From Allobosea psychrotolerans (GTDB lineage: Bacteria; Pseudomonadota; Alphaproteobacteria; Rhizobiales; Beijerinckiaceae), in assembly GCF_002917105.1 (NCBI RefSeq), contig NZ_PQFZ01000022.1, positions 1-64,000 of the forward strand: a stretch of DNA of 64,000 bases, read 5' to 3'. The stretch's first letter is position 1. The number at the start of each line of letters is the position of its first letter. The translations under genes were made by a program, and so were the position numbers. The notes under the pieces were generated by a model. That model worked only from the letters and a program-made list of their open reading frames with translations. It was not told the origin of the DNA and made no database searches. Positions 18,212 through 26,585 of this stretch are shown in pieces.

Positions 18212-18237
18212 GCCGATGGAACGCAAGGCGGCATCCC

Positions 18238-18918
18238 ATGCTCTATCTCGTCCTCGCCCTGTTGGTGATCCTGCTGGTCTTCGGGCCGCAAGCCTGGGTC
18301 CGTCACGAGATGAGCCGGCACGCCTCGGACCGGCCCGACCTGCCCGGCACCGGCGGGGAGCTCGCGCGCCATCTCCTCGACCGCTTCCAGCTCGGTTCGG
18401 TCACCGTCGAGTCGACGCCCGGCGGCGACCACTACGATCCGGGCGCCCGCGCTGTGCGGCTCTCCCCCGACAATCATGACGGGCGCTCGATCACTGCCGT
18501 CGCGGTCGCGGCCCATGAGGTCGCCCATGCGATCCAGCATCATCAAGGCAGCGTGCTCTTTGCCTGGCGGACCGCGCTCGCCCGCTTCCTCGGCATCTTC
18601 GACAAGGTCGCGATGGGGATCATGATCACGGCCCCGCTCGTCGCCATCCTCACCCGCGTGCCCTCGATCGGATTGATGCAGTTCGGCCTCGCCATTGCGC
18701 TGCTCGGCGTCGGGCTCGTCGTGCATCTGGTGACGTTGCCGCTGGAGCTCGACGCCAGTTTCGGCAAGGCGCTGCCGATCCTGACCGCCGACGGCTATCT
18801 CGACTCGCGCGACCTGCCCGCCGCACGCGGCGTGCTGCGCGCCGCCGCCTTCACCTATGTCGCCGGGGCCCTGATCGGCCTTCTGAATTTTCTCCGCCTG
18901 CTGCGGATCATCCGCTGA
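18238..18918 (+). CDS. YugP-type membrane zinc metallopeptidase
   Basis: This 226-residue integral membrane protein belongs to the Zn_peptidase_2 (YugP) family. It has one N-terminal membrane helix, the zinc-binding HEVAHAIQH motif near residues 92-100 (two His plus Glu) and about three C-terminal membrane helices. A YDPGARAVRLS segment precedes the active site, as expected for the family. The physiological substrate of YugP proteins is unknown. It sits in the same strand run between the ABC ATPase and the PaaK-like gene, with 26 and 34 base gaps, so it is probably co-transcribed with the transporter genes. Confidence 0.85.
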   Translation: MLYLVLALLVILLVFGPQAWVRHEMSRHASDRPDLPGTGGELARHLLDRFQLGSVTVESTPGGDHYDPGARAVRLSPDNHDGRSITAVAVAAHEVAHAIQHHQGSVLFAWRTALARFLGIFDKVAMGIMITAPLVAILTRVPSIGLMQFGLAIALLGVGLVVHLVTLPLELDASFGKALPILTADGYLDSRDLPAARGVLRAAAFTYVAGALIGLLNFLRLLRIIR

Positions 18919-18952
18919 GACGAGGCGGCCCGTTTTCGTGAGGATTTGACCG

Positions 18953-20185
18953 ATGAGCGAGCATCACGACGCCCTCGAAACCCGCTCGCCCGACGCCCGC
19001 GAGGCCGATCTCTTCGCGCGCCTGCCGGCTGTGCTCGCGGCCGCCCTGGAGACCCCGGCCTATGCCGAGCGGCTCGCCGGCGTCGACCCGGCCGCGATCA
19101 CCGATCGCAATGCACTCTCCACCCTGCCGATCCTGCGCAAGGCCGATCTGCCCGCGCTCCAGAAGACCGCCCTGCCCTTCGGCGGCTTCGTCTCGGCGCC
19201 GCTCGGCTCCTTTGGCCGGCTCTTCACCTCGCCCGGCCCGATCTTCGAGCCGGAAGGCACCGGCAGCGATCCCTGGGGCGCGGCCCGCGGGCTCTACGCT
19301 GCAGGCTTCCGGGCCGGCGACGTCGTGCACAACACCTTCGGCTACCATCTGACGCCGGGCGGCTTCATCATGGATTCGGCCGCGCGCGCGCTCGGCTGCG
19401 CCGTGATCCCCGCCGGCCCCGGCAACACCGAGCAGCAGATGGAGGTGATCTCGGCCTACCGCCCGGCCTGCTATGCCGGCACGCCCGATTTCCTCAAGAT
19501 CCTGATCGAGGCGGCAGAGGCACGCGACGTCGACATCACCTGCCTGAAACGCGCCGTGGTCTCGGGTGCGGCCTTCCCGCCCTCGCTCCAGGCCTGGGTC
19601 AAGGAGCACGGCATCGACGCCTACCAGCTCTACGCCACCGCCGATGTCGGCGTGATCGCTTATGAGACGAGCGCACGCGCGGGAATGGTGCTGAACGAGA
19701 ACCTGATCGTCGAGATCGTGCGGCCGGGCACCGGCGATCCCCTGGCGGAGGGCGAAGTCGGCGAGATCGTCATCACCAATCTCGACCCGCACCACCCGCA
19801 GATCAGGCTCGCGGTCGGCGATCTCACCGCCGTCATGCCGGGGGCGAGCCCGTGCGGGCGCAGCAATACCCGCATCAAGGGTTGGATGGGCCGCGCCGAC
19901 CAGACGGCCAAGATCAAGGGCATGTTCGTGCGGCCCGAGCAGGTTGCCGAGATCGCCAGGCGCCATGCCGAGATCGCCAAGCTGCGCCTCGTCGTCGGCC
20001 GCGCCAATGAGGTCGACACGATGACGCTGAAGGCCGAAATCTATGCCGAGCCCGCAGGGTTTATCGACGCGGTCTCCTCGACCCTGCAGCAGGTCACCAA
20101 GCTGAAAGGCGCGGTCGAAATCCTGCCGCTCGGAGCTTTGCCGAATGACGGCAAGGTGATCGCGGACGAGCGGCCGGTGGGGTAG
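18953..20185 (+). CDS. PaaK-like phenylacetate-CoA ligase family protein with altered P-loop
   Basis: This 410-residue ANL-superfamily protein closest to PaaK shares GDVVHNTFGYHLTPGG, GTPDFLKIL, the YATADVG region and the C-terminal GRADQTAKIKGMFVRPEQV segment. PaaK ligates aryl acids to CoA with ATP. Here the usual SSGTTGKP phosphate-binding loop is not recognisable; the aligned place reads FTSPGPIFEPEGTGSDPW. The same replacement is remembered from other alphaproteobacterial relatives beside Liv-type importers, so it is probably a subfamily trait. It may bind acyl-CoA or act with the other synthetase. A catalytic role is uncertain. Confidence 0.82.
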   Translation: MSEHHDALETRSPDAREADLFARLPAVLAAALETPAYAERLAGVDPAAITDRNALSTLPILRKADLPALQKTALPFGGFVSAPLGSFGRLFTSPGPIFEPEGTGSDPWGAARGLYAAGFRAGDVVHNTFGYHLTPGGFIMDSAARALGCAVIPAGPGNTEQQMEVISAYRPACYAGTPDFLKILIEAAEARDVDITCLKRAVVSGAAFPPSLQAWVKEHGIDAYQLYATADVGVIAYETSARAGMVLNENLIVEIVRPGTGDPLAEGEVGEIVITNLDPHHPQIRLAVGDLTAVMPGASPCGRSNTRIKGWMGRADQTAKIKGMFVRPEQVAEIARRHAEIAKLRLVVGRANEVDTMTLKAEIYAEPAGFIDAVSSTLQQVTKLKGAVEILPLGALPNDGKVIADERPVG

Positions 20186-20205
20186 CGCGCTGCATTGCTG
20201 AAAGG

Positions 20206-20450
20206 GCGCGGGGAACCCTCTCCTGTAAGGAGAGGGCAGGGTGAGGTGTAGGCCCTTGGACCAGTTGCGTAACGACCTTGCCGTCATTGCGAACGCAGCG
20301 AAGCAATCCAGAGGACGTAGAGCGAGCCTTCCTGGATTGCTTCGCTGCGCTCGCAATGACGATGGAGCGACGGTGAGGTCATGGCGAAAGCGTCAAACGG
20401 CCTACACCTCGCCCCTGCCCCTCTCCTTACAGGAGAAGGGTTCCCCGCGC
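20206..20450. repeat. Nested inverted-repeat element
   Basis: Outer arms of about 45-50 bases (20206-20254 and 20399-20450) begin and end with GCGCGGGGAA/TTCCCCGCGC and contain CTCTCCT-TAAGGAGAG hairpins. Inside them a second inverted repeat (20282-20310 with 20332-20362) carries the CATTGCGAACGCAGCGAAGC type sequence widespread in rhizobial intergenic regions. It lies between the PaaK-like gene and ung (convergent) and holds no gene. It could form a cruciform or act as a two-way transcription stop. Confidence 0.8.
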
Positions 20451-20454
20451 GTCT

Positions 20455-21153
20455 TCACCAGGCGATCGCTTTCTCCCCCCGCTCTTCCAGCCAGGCATTC
20501 GCGCGTGAAAACGGCTTCGACCCGAAAAACCCGCGCCGCGCCGAGAGCGGCGAGGGATGCGGACTCGTCAGCACCAGATGGCGCGTCTCATCGATCAATC
20601 CGCGCTTGGCCTGAGCCGGATTGCCCCAAAGCAGGAAGACGACATGGGGCCGGCGCTCGGAAACGCCGGCGATGACCGCATCGGTGACGGCGCCCCAGCC
20701 GAGCGCCAGATGCGAGCCCGCCTTGCTTGCCCCCTCGCGCACGGTGAGCGCGGTGTTGAGCAAGAGCACGCCTTGCCCCGCCCACGCCGTCAGATCGCCG
20801 CTCACAGGCCCCGCCGCGCCGAGATCGTCCTGCAATTCGCGGTAGATATTGACGAGCGAGCGCGGCAAGGGCGGCGAGCCGACATAGGAGAAGGCGAGAC
20901 CATTGGCATCGCCCGGCGTCGGATAGGGATCCTGGCCCAGGATGACAACACGAACGCCGGTGAAAGGCGTCGCCGCCAGCGCCGCGAAGATCCGCCCCGG
21001 CGTCGGGGCCACGACATGGCCGGCGGCGACCTCCGCATCCGCCCGAATGCAGGCCCGTGCCGCCGCCCCGTCGCGGAACACGGCGAGATCGCGCCACCCT
21101 TCCGAGACCGGCGCCGCCAGGAACGCGGCGAGCGCCGCCTCATAGCCGCTCAC
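20455..21153 (-). CDS. ung: Uracil-DNA glycosylase
   Basis: This 232-residue family-1 uracil-DNA glycosylase removes uracil from DNA to start base excision repair. The catalytic water-activating motif GQDPYP lies at residues 73-78 (D75) and the HPSPLSA motif that holds the second catalytic His (H199) lies near the C-terminus. The length is typical. Its start overlaps the stop of the upstream nucleotidase gene by 4 bases, so the two are probably co-transcribed. Confidence 0.96.
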   Translation of the reverse strand: MSGYEAALAAFLAAPVSEGWRDLAVFRDGAAARACIRADAEVAAGHVVAPTPGRIFAALAATPFTGVRVVILGQDPYPTPGDANGLAFSYVGSPPLPRSLVNIYRELQDDLGAAGPVSGDLTAWAGQGVLLLNTALTVREGASKAGSHLALGWGAVTDAVIAGVSERRPHVVFLLWGNPAQAKRGLIDETRHLVLTSPHPSPLSARRGFFGSKPFSRANAWLEERGEKAIAW

Positions 21154-22664
21154 TTCAGGGTCGCCCTGCCCTCGACCTTGGCGTCGATCGTGCCGAGCCG
21201 ACGCAGATAGACCATCACCTCATTGGCCATCAGCTTGCCGTCGGTCAGGCCGATCAGCGTCCTGCCGCGCGCCAGCGAGCTGTAGCCGTCGCCGCCGGCG
21301 AGCATGAAGTTGTTGGAGGCGACGGTGTAGTTCGCCGCCTCGTCGATCGGCTTGCCCTCGACGCTGATCGAGACGACACGCTGGCCGACGGGGCGCTTGA
21401 TGTCGGCCTCGAAGCTGAGCCCGGAGACCTGCGGGAAGCGGCCCGAGCCCTGCGGGGCGGGGGCAAGCCCGTTCTCGATCGCGTCCTTCACATCCTTGCC
21501 GGTGATCTGGACCATGATCGTGGCGTTGCCGAAGGGCAGTTCGCTCAGCACATCGCGCCGCGTCAGCTTGTAGCCGGCGGCATATTGCTTGTTGGCGCGG
21601 ATGCCGCCGGCATTGGTGATGGCGAGCTGCGCGCCGGTCGAGGCGCGGATGGCGTCGGCGATCAGATTGCCGATCGCCGTCTCCTGCGTGCGGATGACGC
21701 CGGTGCGGGAATCGAGCGGGGCGGCGAGCGTCGCGATCTCGACGTCGAGCTCCTTCGAGAGCTCGGTCTCGTAACCTTTCACGATCGCGGCGACCTCGGG
21801 GTCGGGCGTGGCCGCGCGGCTGTCATTGACCCGGAAGGTCGGCGACCAGGAGACCTGGCGGGCCGCGCCCTCGCCCGTGATGCTCACCGCGATGTCGATC
21901 GCGGTGACGTAATTGCCCTCTTCATTCGACTCCACCATCACCACCTTGCCGTCATAGGCGATGGCAAGGTCGTGGTCGTGGCCGGTCAGCACGATGTCGA
22001 CGACGCGCGAGCGCACGATTTCGAGATCGGTGCGGCGTTCGGCATGAACCACGGCGACGAGGATGTCGGCGCCCTGCGCCTTCAAGACCCGCGCCTCGCG
22101 CCGGAGCGCCTCCATGGTCGAGGAGAATTTCAGATCGCCGGGGTTGGAGAGCTGCGGCGTCGGATCATAGGTCGTGCCGATGACGCCGACCTTGACGCCG
22201 CCGAGTTCGAATATCTGCGAATCCTTGTGACCGGGCAAGACATTGCCGGCCGCATCACGCAGATTGGCGGCGAAAGTCGGATAAGTCTGGGCGGCGACGA
22301 GCTTGAGGTAGTTCTCTTTGCCGAAATCGAACTCGTGATTGCCCGGCACGAAGACATCGAGCCCCATCTTGTTCTGCATCGCGACGATATGGGCACCCTG
22401 GTCGAAGCCCGACATCAGCGAGGGCGAGTAGCAATCGCCGGCATGGCAGAACAGGACCGGCACGCCCTTGGCCCGCTCGGCCCGGGCGATGCCGGCAGCC
22501 CGCGCGAAACCGCCTTTGCCCTTGTCGTCGCTCATCTTGTAGATGTCGTTGACCAGAAGCAGCGTGAAGGCGGGAGCCGGCACCTGCGCCATGGTTCCGG
22601 TCGCGGCGAGCGCTGCCGGGGCGGCGATGACGCCGAGCGCCTTGCGGCGTGTCAGTGTGGACAT
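21150..22664 (-). CDS. Secreted metallophosphatase/5'-nucleotidase family protein
   Basis: This 504-residue two-domain phosphatase has an N-terminal metallophosphatase domain and a C-terminal 5'-nucleotidase domain with the substrate-stacking region (NNFMLAGGDGYS). The first residues form a probable twin-arginine signal (TRRKALG). Metal ligands are visible in AGDCYSPS (residues 75-82), GNHEFDFG (108-115) and GHDHDL, but the usual D-x-H at the first site reads NDIY (39-42), with Tyr for His. That change is known in a subfamily of these enzymes. ATG 22664 was chosen to place the signal at the N-terminus; the frame is open 13 codons further. Confidence 0.88.
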   Translation of the reverse strand: MSTLTRRKALGVIAAPAALAATGTMAQVPAPAFTLLLVNDIYKMSDDKGKGGFARAAGIARAERAKGVPVLFCHAGDCYSPSLMSGFDQGAHIVAMQNKMGLDVFVPGNHEFDFGKENYLKLVAAQTYPTFAANLRDAAGNVLPGHKDSQIFELGGVKVGVIGTTYDPTPQLSNPGDLKFSSTMEALRREARVLKAQGADILVAVVHAERRTDLEIVRSRVVDIVLTGHDHDLAIAYDGKVVMVESNEEGNYVTAIDIAVSITGEGAARQVSWSPTFRVNDSRAATPDPEVAAIVKGYETELSKELDVEIATLAAPLDSRTGVIRTQETAIGNLIADAIRASTGAQLAITNAGGIRANKQYAAGYKLTRRDVLSELPFGNATIMVQITGKDVKDAIENGLAPAPQGSGRFPQVSGLSFEADIKRPVGQRVVSISVEGKPIDEAANYTVASNNFMLAGGDGYSSLARGRTLIGLTDGKLMANEVMVYLRRLGTIDAKVEGRATLK

Positions 22665-22832
22665 GGCGGAAGCCTCTGCTTGAGAACCGCTGCAAACTAG
22701 CAAAGCCCGGGCCGCATTGACCAGTGCGGGCTCAGCCTTGTTCGCCAGTGTCGCACCCCCCTGCCTGGCGCGCTTCGCGACTGGACGAAAACCGGAACTC
22801 GTCTAAATCACGGGCAAAGGAAAGTCCGCGCC

Positions 22833-23891
22833 ATGACAGTCGAGACCAGTCCAGCCGCCGAGATGCCGGCCATGCCCCCCGACCACCCCAAGGTCGCGGC
22901 CGGGCGCATCGGCGTCCTGCTGATGAATCTCGGCACGCCGGAGGGCACGAGCTACAAGCCGATGCGGGCCTATCTCAAGGAGTTCCTCTCCGACCGGCGG
23001 GTGATCGAGGAACCGCGCTGGAAATGGTGGCCGATCCTCAATCTGATCATCCTGACCACGCGGCCGGGCCGCAAGGGCAAGGACTACGCCTCGATCTGGA
23101 ACAATGAGCGCAATGAGGGGCCGCTCAAGACGATCACGCGCTCGCAGACTGAACAGCTCGTCCAACGCCTGAAATCCGTGACCGGCGAGCGCGTCATCTT
23201 CGATTGGGCGATGCGCTACGGCTTCCCCGATACCAAAAGCAGGATCAAGGCGCTGCAGGACCAGGGCTGCGACCGCATCCTGCTGGTGCCGCTCTACCCG
23301 CAATATGCCGCGCCGACCACGGCCACGGCCTGCGACCAGGCCTTTCGTGCCCTGATGGAGATGCGCTGGCAGCCGGCGGTGCGTGTCGCCCCGCCCTATC
23401 ATGACGATCCGACCTATATCAAAGCGCTGGCCGCCTCGATGCGCAGCTCGCTGACGAAGCTCGATTTCGATCCCGAGATCATCCTCTGCTCCTTCCATGG
23501 CATGCCCAAGGAGTATCTGCTCAAGGGCGACCCCTATTACTGCCAATGCGTCAAGACCTGGCGCTTGCTGCGCGAGGAACTCGGGCTGGCGGCCGAGCGC
23601 TTCAGGCTGACCTTCCAGTCACGCTTCGGACCCGATGAATGGCTGCAGCCCTATACCGACGAGACCGTCAAGGCGCTGGCGCAGGCGGGCACCAAATCAC
23701 TTGCCATCGTTGCACCGGGCTTCTCGGCCGATTGCCTGGAGACGCTCGAGGAACTCGATGTCGAGAACCGCGAGATCTTCATGCATAATGGCGGCAAGCG
23801 CTTCGCCTACCTGCCTTGCCTGAATGATTCCGCTGAAAGCATCGACGTGCTCGAAGCCCTGGTCCGGCGCGAATTGATGGGCTGGGTCTGA
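22833..23891 (+). CDS. hemH: Ferrochelatase
   Basis: This 352-residue enzyme inserts Fe2+ into protoporphyrin IX in the last step of haem synthesis. The LLMNLGTPEG start (residues 29-38), the catalytic His in SFHGMP (H222) and the conserved GFSADCLETLEE (296-307) are all present. Cysteines in YYCQC (236-239) could be part of a small iron-sulfur site as in some proteobacterial ferrochelatases; this is uncertain. It stands alone with its own AAAGGAAAG ribosome region. No iron-regulator box was recognised upstream. Confidence 0.95.
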   Translation: MTVETSPAAEMPAMPPDHPKVAAGRIGVLLMNLGTPEGTSYKPMRAYLKEFLSDRRVIEEPRWKWWPILNLIILTTRPGRKGKDYASIWNNERNEGPLKTITRSQTEQLVQRLKSVTGERVIFDWAMRYGFPDTKSRIKALQDQGCDRILLVPLYPQYAAPTTATACDQAFRALMEMRWQPAVRVAPPYHDDPTYIKALAASMRSSLTKLDFDPEIILCSFHGMPKEYLLKGDPYYCQCVKTWRLLREELGLAAERFRLTFQSRFGPDEWLQPYTDETVKALAQAGTKSLAIVAPGFSADCLETLEELDVENREIFMHNGGKRFAYLPCLNDSAESIDVLEALVRRELMGWV

Positions 23892-23904
23892 GGCAGCCCC
23901 AGGG

Positions 23905-24798
23905 TCAGGCCGTCACGAAGCTCGTCACCGCCTCCACCACCGGCTTCGCCTGCAGGATGCGGCGATGCCCGAGCCCGCTCATCGGCACGAGCCTGGCGAA
24001 GGGCCCTGCCGTCGCCAGGGCCTCGGCATGATGGAAGCCGAGTTCCTTGTCGTCGCGGCAATGGACGATCAGCGCCGGCAAGCCGAGCGAGGCCAATTGG
24101 CCCGCCCCTTCGAAAGCGGTGACCGGCGCGCCTGCGACGACATGAATACGCCGCTCCAGCGCCGCCTGCCCGCGCGCGCCAAGGCCGATCGTGGCGCCGA
24201 AGCGACGCGTCACCAGCGTCATCGATGAGGGCGCGGCGATCATCGCCAGGCGCTTCGCCTCGACGACCGGCTGGCCGGGAACAGTGCCGGCGAGCGCCGC
24301 CAGCGCGATCGCGCCGCCGAAGGAATGCGTGACGATGGCATGCACCGGGGCGAAGGCGCGCGCGACGGCCGCCAGGCTCGCAACCCCGATCGGAATGTTG
24401 AGCTCGCTGCCGGTCGAGGCGCCATGGGCCGGCAGATCATAGGCCACGACGCGGAAGCCCGCTGCCAGCAGAGGCGCGACGAAAGCGGTCATGAAGACGG
24501 CGGCACCCGTCCAGCCATGAACCAGGATCACGGTCGGGCGTTGCTCCACCGGATCGGCGCCGGGCGGATCGAAGACATAAGCCGCCACCGAGCCACAAGG
24601 GAACGGTATCGAGACCGCCTCACCCGCCTGCAGCCGCGTGCTCGCGGGCTTGACCGCCCCCTTGCGATTGGCGTTTCCCTGTGGGCGTCGCGGCGGCGTA
24701 CAAAAGGCCTTGAAGGCGAGGCGGCCACTGGTCTTGGGAGCAAGGAAGCTCGAGGCCCGGATCAACGGCCGCAACAGACGGAGTGCAATGTCAGCCAT
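23905..24798 (-). CDS. Alpha/beta hydrolase
   Basis: This 297-residue hydrolase has the oxyanion HGWTG motif, a nucleophile elbow THSFGGA (Ser in SFGG), an acid in the HCRDDKE segment and a catalytic His in GLGHRRIL near the C-terminus. The complete triad suggests an active esterase or related enzyme of unknown substrate. The N-terminus is hydrophobic or amphipathic but not a clear signal peptide. It is transcribed divergently from a MarR-type gene with only 45 bases between the start codons, and two palindromes in that gap suggest control by that regulator. Confidence 0.87.
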   Translation of the reverse strand: MADIALRLLRPLIRASSFLAPKTSGRLAFKAFCTPPRRPQGNANRKGAVKPASTRLQAGEAVSIPFPCGSVAAYVFDPPGADPVEQRPTVILVHGWTGAAVFMTAFVAPLLAAGFRVVAYDLPAHGASTGSELNIPIGVASLAAVARAFAPVHAIVTHSFGGAIALAALAGTVPGQPVVEAKRLAMIAAPSSMTLVTRRFGATIGLGARGQAALERRIHVVAGAPVTAFEGAGQLASLGLPALIVHCRDDKELGFHHAEALATAGPFARLVPMSGLGHRRILQAKPVVEAVTSFVTA

Positions 24799-24814
24799 GG
24801 CTCATACTCGCGTT

Positions 24815-24850
24815 AGTTCAGCGCTGAACTATTATGTTCATCCATGAACA
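24815..24850. promoter_or_regulatory. Two adjacent operators between hydrolase and MarR genes
   Basis: Site 1 at 24815-24830 is a perfect 16-base palindrome, AGTTCAGCGCTGAACT. Site 2 has arms TGTTCAT (24835-24841) and ATGAACA (24844-24850) with a two-base gap and overlaps the MarR-type start codon. Both share the half-site GTTCA. The spacing and symmetry are as expected for a MarR-family dimer that represses both divergent genes. Confidence 0.75.
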
Positions 24851-25326
24851 AAAAGCAAGAGGTTGACGAGACGGGCCTCGTCGCGACCCAGACCCTGCCC
24901 TGGGACCTGCCGCGCTTCCGAAACTGGATCGCGGTGGCGCGCGTCCACCAGCTCTGGAAGAAGGTCTTCGGCGAGGCCCTCGCCCCGCTCGGCATTCAGG
25001 TCGCGCATTACGACGTGCTTGCGAACATCTTCCACACGCCGGGCCTGACACAGCAGGCGCTTGCCGGAAAGCTCCTCGTCGGCCGCAGCGCCATGAGCAT
25101 GCTGCTGCCGGAGCTGGAGCGGCGCGAACTGGTCGAGCGGCGCGGCGACGACACCGACCGCCGCGTCCGCAGGCTCTGGCTGACGCCGACGGGCGAGGCG
25201 ATGACGCGCAAGGCCATGGCGATCCATGTCGCGCGTATCGAGGCGATGATGACGGTGCTCAGCGATGCCGAATGCGATGCGGTCGGCGAGATGATGCGCC
25301 GCGTCGCCAAGGCGCTCGAGGGGTGA
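24844..25326 (+). CDS. MarR-family transcriptional regulator
   Basis: This 160-residue winged-helix repressor has a DNA-recognition region (LTQQALAGKLLVGRSAMSMLLPELERRELV) followed by a wing with the conserved DDTDRRVRRLWLT motif. MarR proteins usually release DNA when bound by aromatic or toxic compounds. The start codon lies inside an inverted repeat that is probably its own operator, so it should repress itself and the divergent hydrolase gene. The true inducer is unknown. Confidence 0.92.
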   Translation: MNKKQEVDETGLVATQTLPWDLPRFRNWIAVARVHQLWKKVFGEALAPLGIQVAHYDVLANIFHTPGLTQQALAGKLLVGRSAMSMLLPELERRELVERRGDDTDRRVRRLWLTPTGEAMTRKAMAIHVARIEAMMTVLSDAECDAVGEMMRRVAKALEG

Positions 25327-25364
25327 AGGCCAACGCCGAGCGCTAGCGAAGCTCGCACGAGAAA

Positions 25365-25384
25365 GGCCGCCCTTCCGGGCGGCC
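25365..25384 (-). terminator. Rho-independent terminator between convergent genes
   Basis: GGCCGCCC (25365-25372) pairs with GGGCGGCC (25377-25384) around TTCC, an 8-bp perfect stem. On the minus strand it is followed by TTTCTCG and serves the TorF-type gene. On the plus strand it is followed by TGTTGT and may also stop the MarR transcript. Confidence 0.75.
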
Positions 25385-25427
25385 TGTTGTCATCAGATCG
25401 TGCCGCTTGAGATCGTAGTGCTTGCGC

Positions 25428-26351
25428 TCACTTCGGCGCGAAGACGCCGAGGCTGCTTGCCGTGATGTCGAAGGAGAGCGAGCCGACCACGGTCGGGTTG
25501 CACCACTTCGAGGAGTAGGCCCCGCCGGCATTGCCGCGCGTGATGCCGCTCGGATCGGAGGTCAGCGTGAAGCACTTGCTCTTCGACAGGTTGGTGTCGT
25601 GATAGCGGATATCCGCCGTCAGGTTCTTCCAGGTGTAGGACAGACCGACATTCCAGTAATTGTAGTCGGGCAGGCGGATCGCGACGGGGAAGGCGATGTT
25701 GGTGTTGGTCGTGCCGAGCCAGTAGCGGCCGAACTCACCCGAGACCGAGAGACCTTCGAGGAAGGGCAGGTTGTACTTGGCGGTGCCGGAGGCATAGGTG
25801 CCGCTCGCGCCGGTACCCAGCCAGTTCCAGGAATAGAAGACGTTGGCGCCGATCGTGACCTTGTCTTCCCAATTATAGGAGACCTTGCCGGCGACTTCCA
25901 TGAAATCGGTGTTCTTCGGTGTCCAGATCGTGCCGAGATTGTCGATATAGCGGCTCTCATCCGGGTAGTAATACTGGATCACGCCGATATCGAAGGAGAC
26001 CGGGCCGAATTTCGGGCGGATACCAGCGGTGAAATCGATTTCTGCCGGCGGGTTGGTGACGAGGTCGACGCTCGAGGCCCAGACGCCAGCATAGAACAGA
26101 TTGTCGTAGATCTGCAGTTCCGCGCCGCCCTGGATGGCAGGCTTGCGATCCGACTGAGAGATGCCGCGGAAATTATAGTCGGTCGTCGCCTTGATGGTAA
26201 CGGCGATATCGAACCAGGTGATCGCCGGAGGCACCGGTGCAGCCGGAGCACCCTTCTTGCTCGGAAGATCCGATGCATGCGCGGCACCCGACAGCATTGC
26301 CAGAGAGAACGCTGCACCCGCCACAGAAGACCGGAAGAAATCGAAAGCCAT
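25428..26351 (-). CDS. TorF-family putative outer-membrane protein
   Basis: This protein of about 307 residues has a signal peptide (cut after AHAS) and a C-terminal barrel-like pattern of alternating aromatic strands. Segments such as KATTDYNFRGISQSD, YYYPD and NWEDKVTIGANVFYSW match the TorF (TIGR02001) family of proteobacterial outer-membrane proteins. The function is not established; a channel for a small solute is possible. Start ATG 26351 has GGAG 6 bases upstream; a tandem ATG lies one codon before. It is a single gene with its own terminator downstream. Confidence 0.82.
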   Translation of the reverse strand: MAFDFFRSSVAGAAFSLAMLSGAAHASDLPSKKGAPAAPVPPAITWFDIAVTIKATTDYNFRGISQSDRKPAIQGGAELQIYDNLFYAGVWASSVDLVTNPPAEIDFTAGIRPKFGPVSFDIGVIQYYYPDESRYIDNLGTIWTPKNTDFMEVAGKVSYNWEDKVTIGANVFYSWNWLGTGASGTYASGTAKYNLPFLEGLSVSGEFGRYWLGTTNTNIAFPVAIRLPDYNYWNVGLSYTWKNLTADIRYHDTNLSKSKCFTLTSDPSGITRGNAGGAYSSKWCNPTVVGSLSFDITASSLGVFAPK

Positions 26352-26585
26352 CATCAGCTCCGTCAAATGTCGAAATGCCAGCGCAACGTGCCGCGCTTTC
26401 GCCATTATGAAGCCAATGGAACGCCTGATTCAGCAAGCCGAGCTTTTCGGCAGCTTGCTCATGAAGCGGGCAATATCCCGGTCAGAGTCACGTTTCGATG
26501 CATTCAAAACGGGCTTCGCCGACAAAGCAGAATGCTGTGATATTTCCGTCACGCATACCGGGCGCGAGCGCCCGGATGCAACCCA

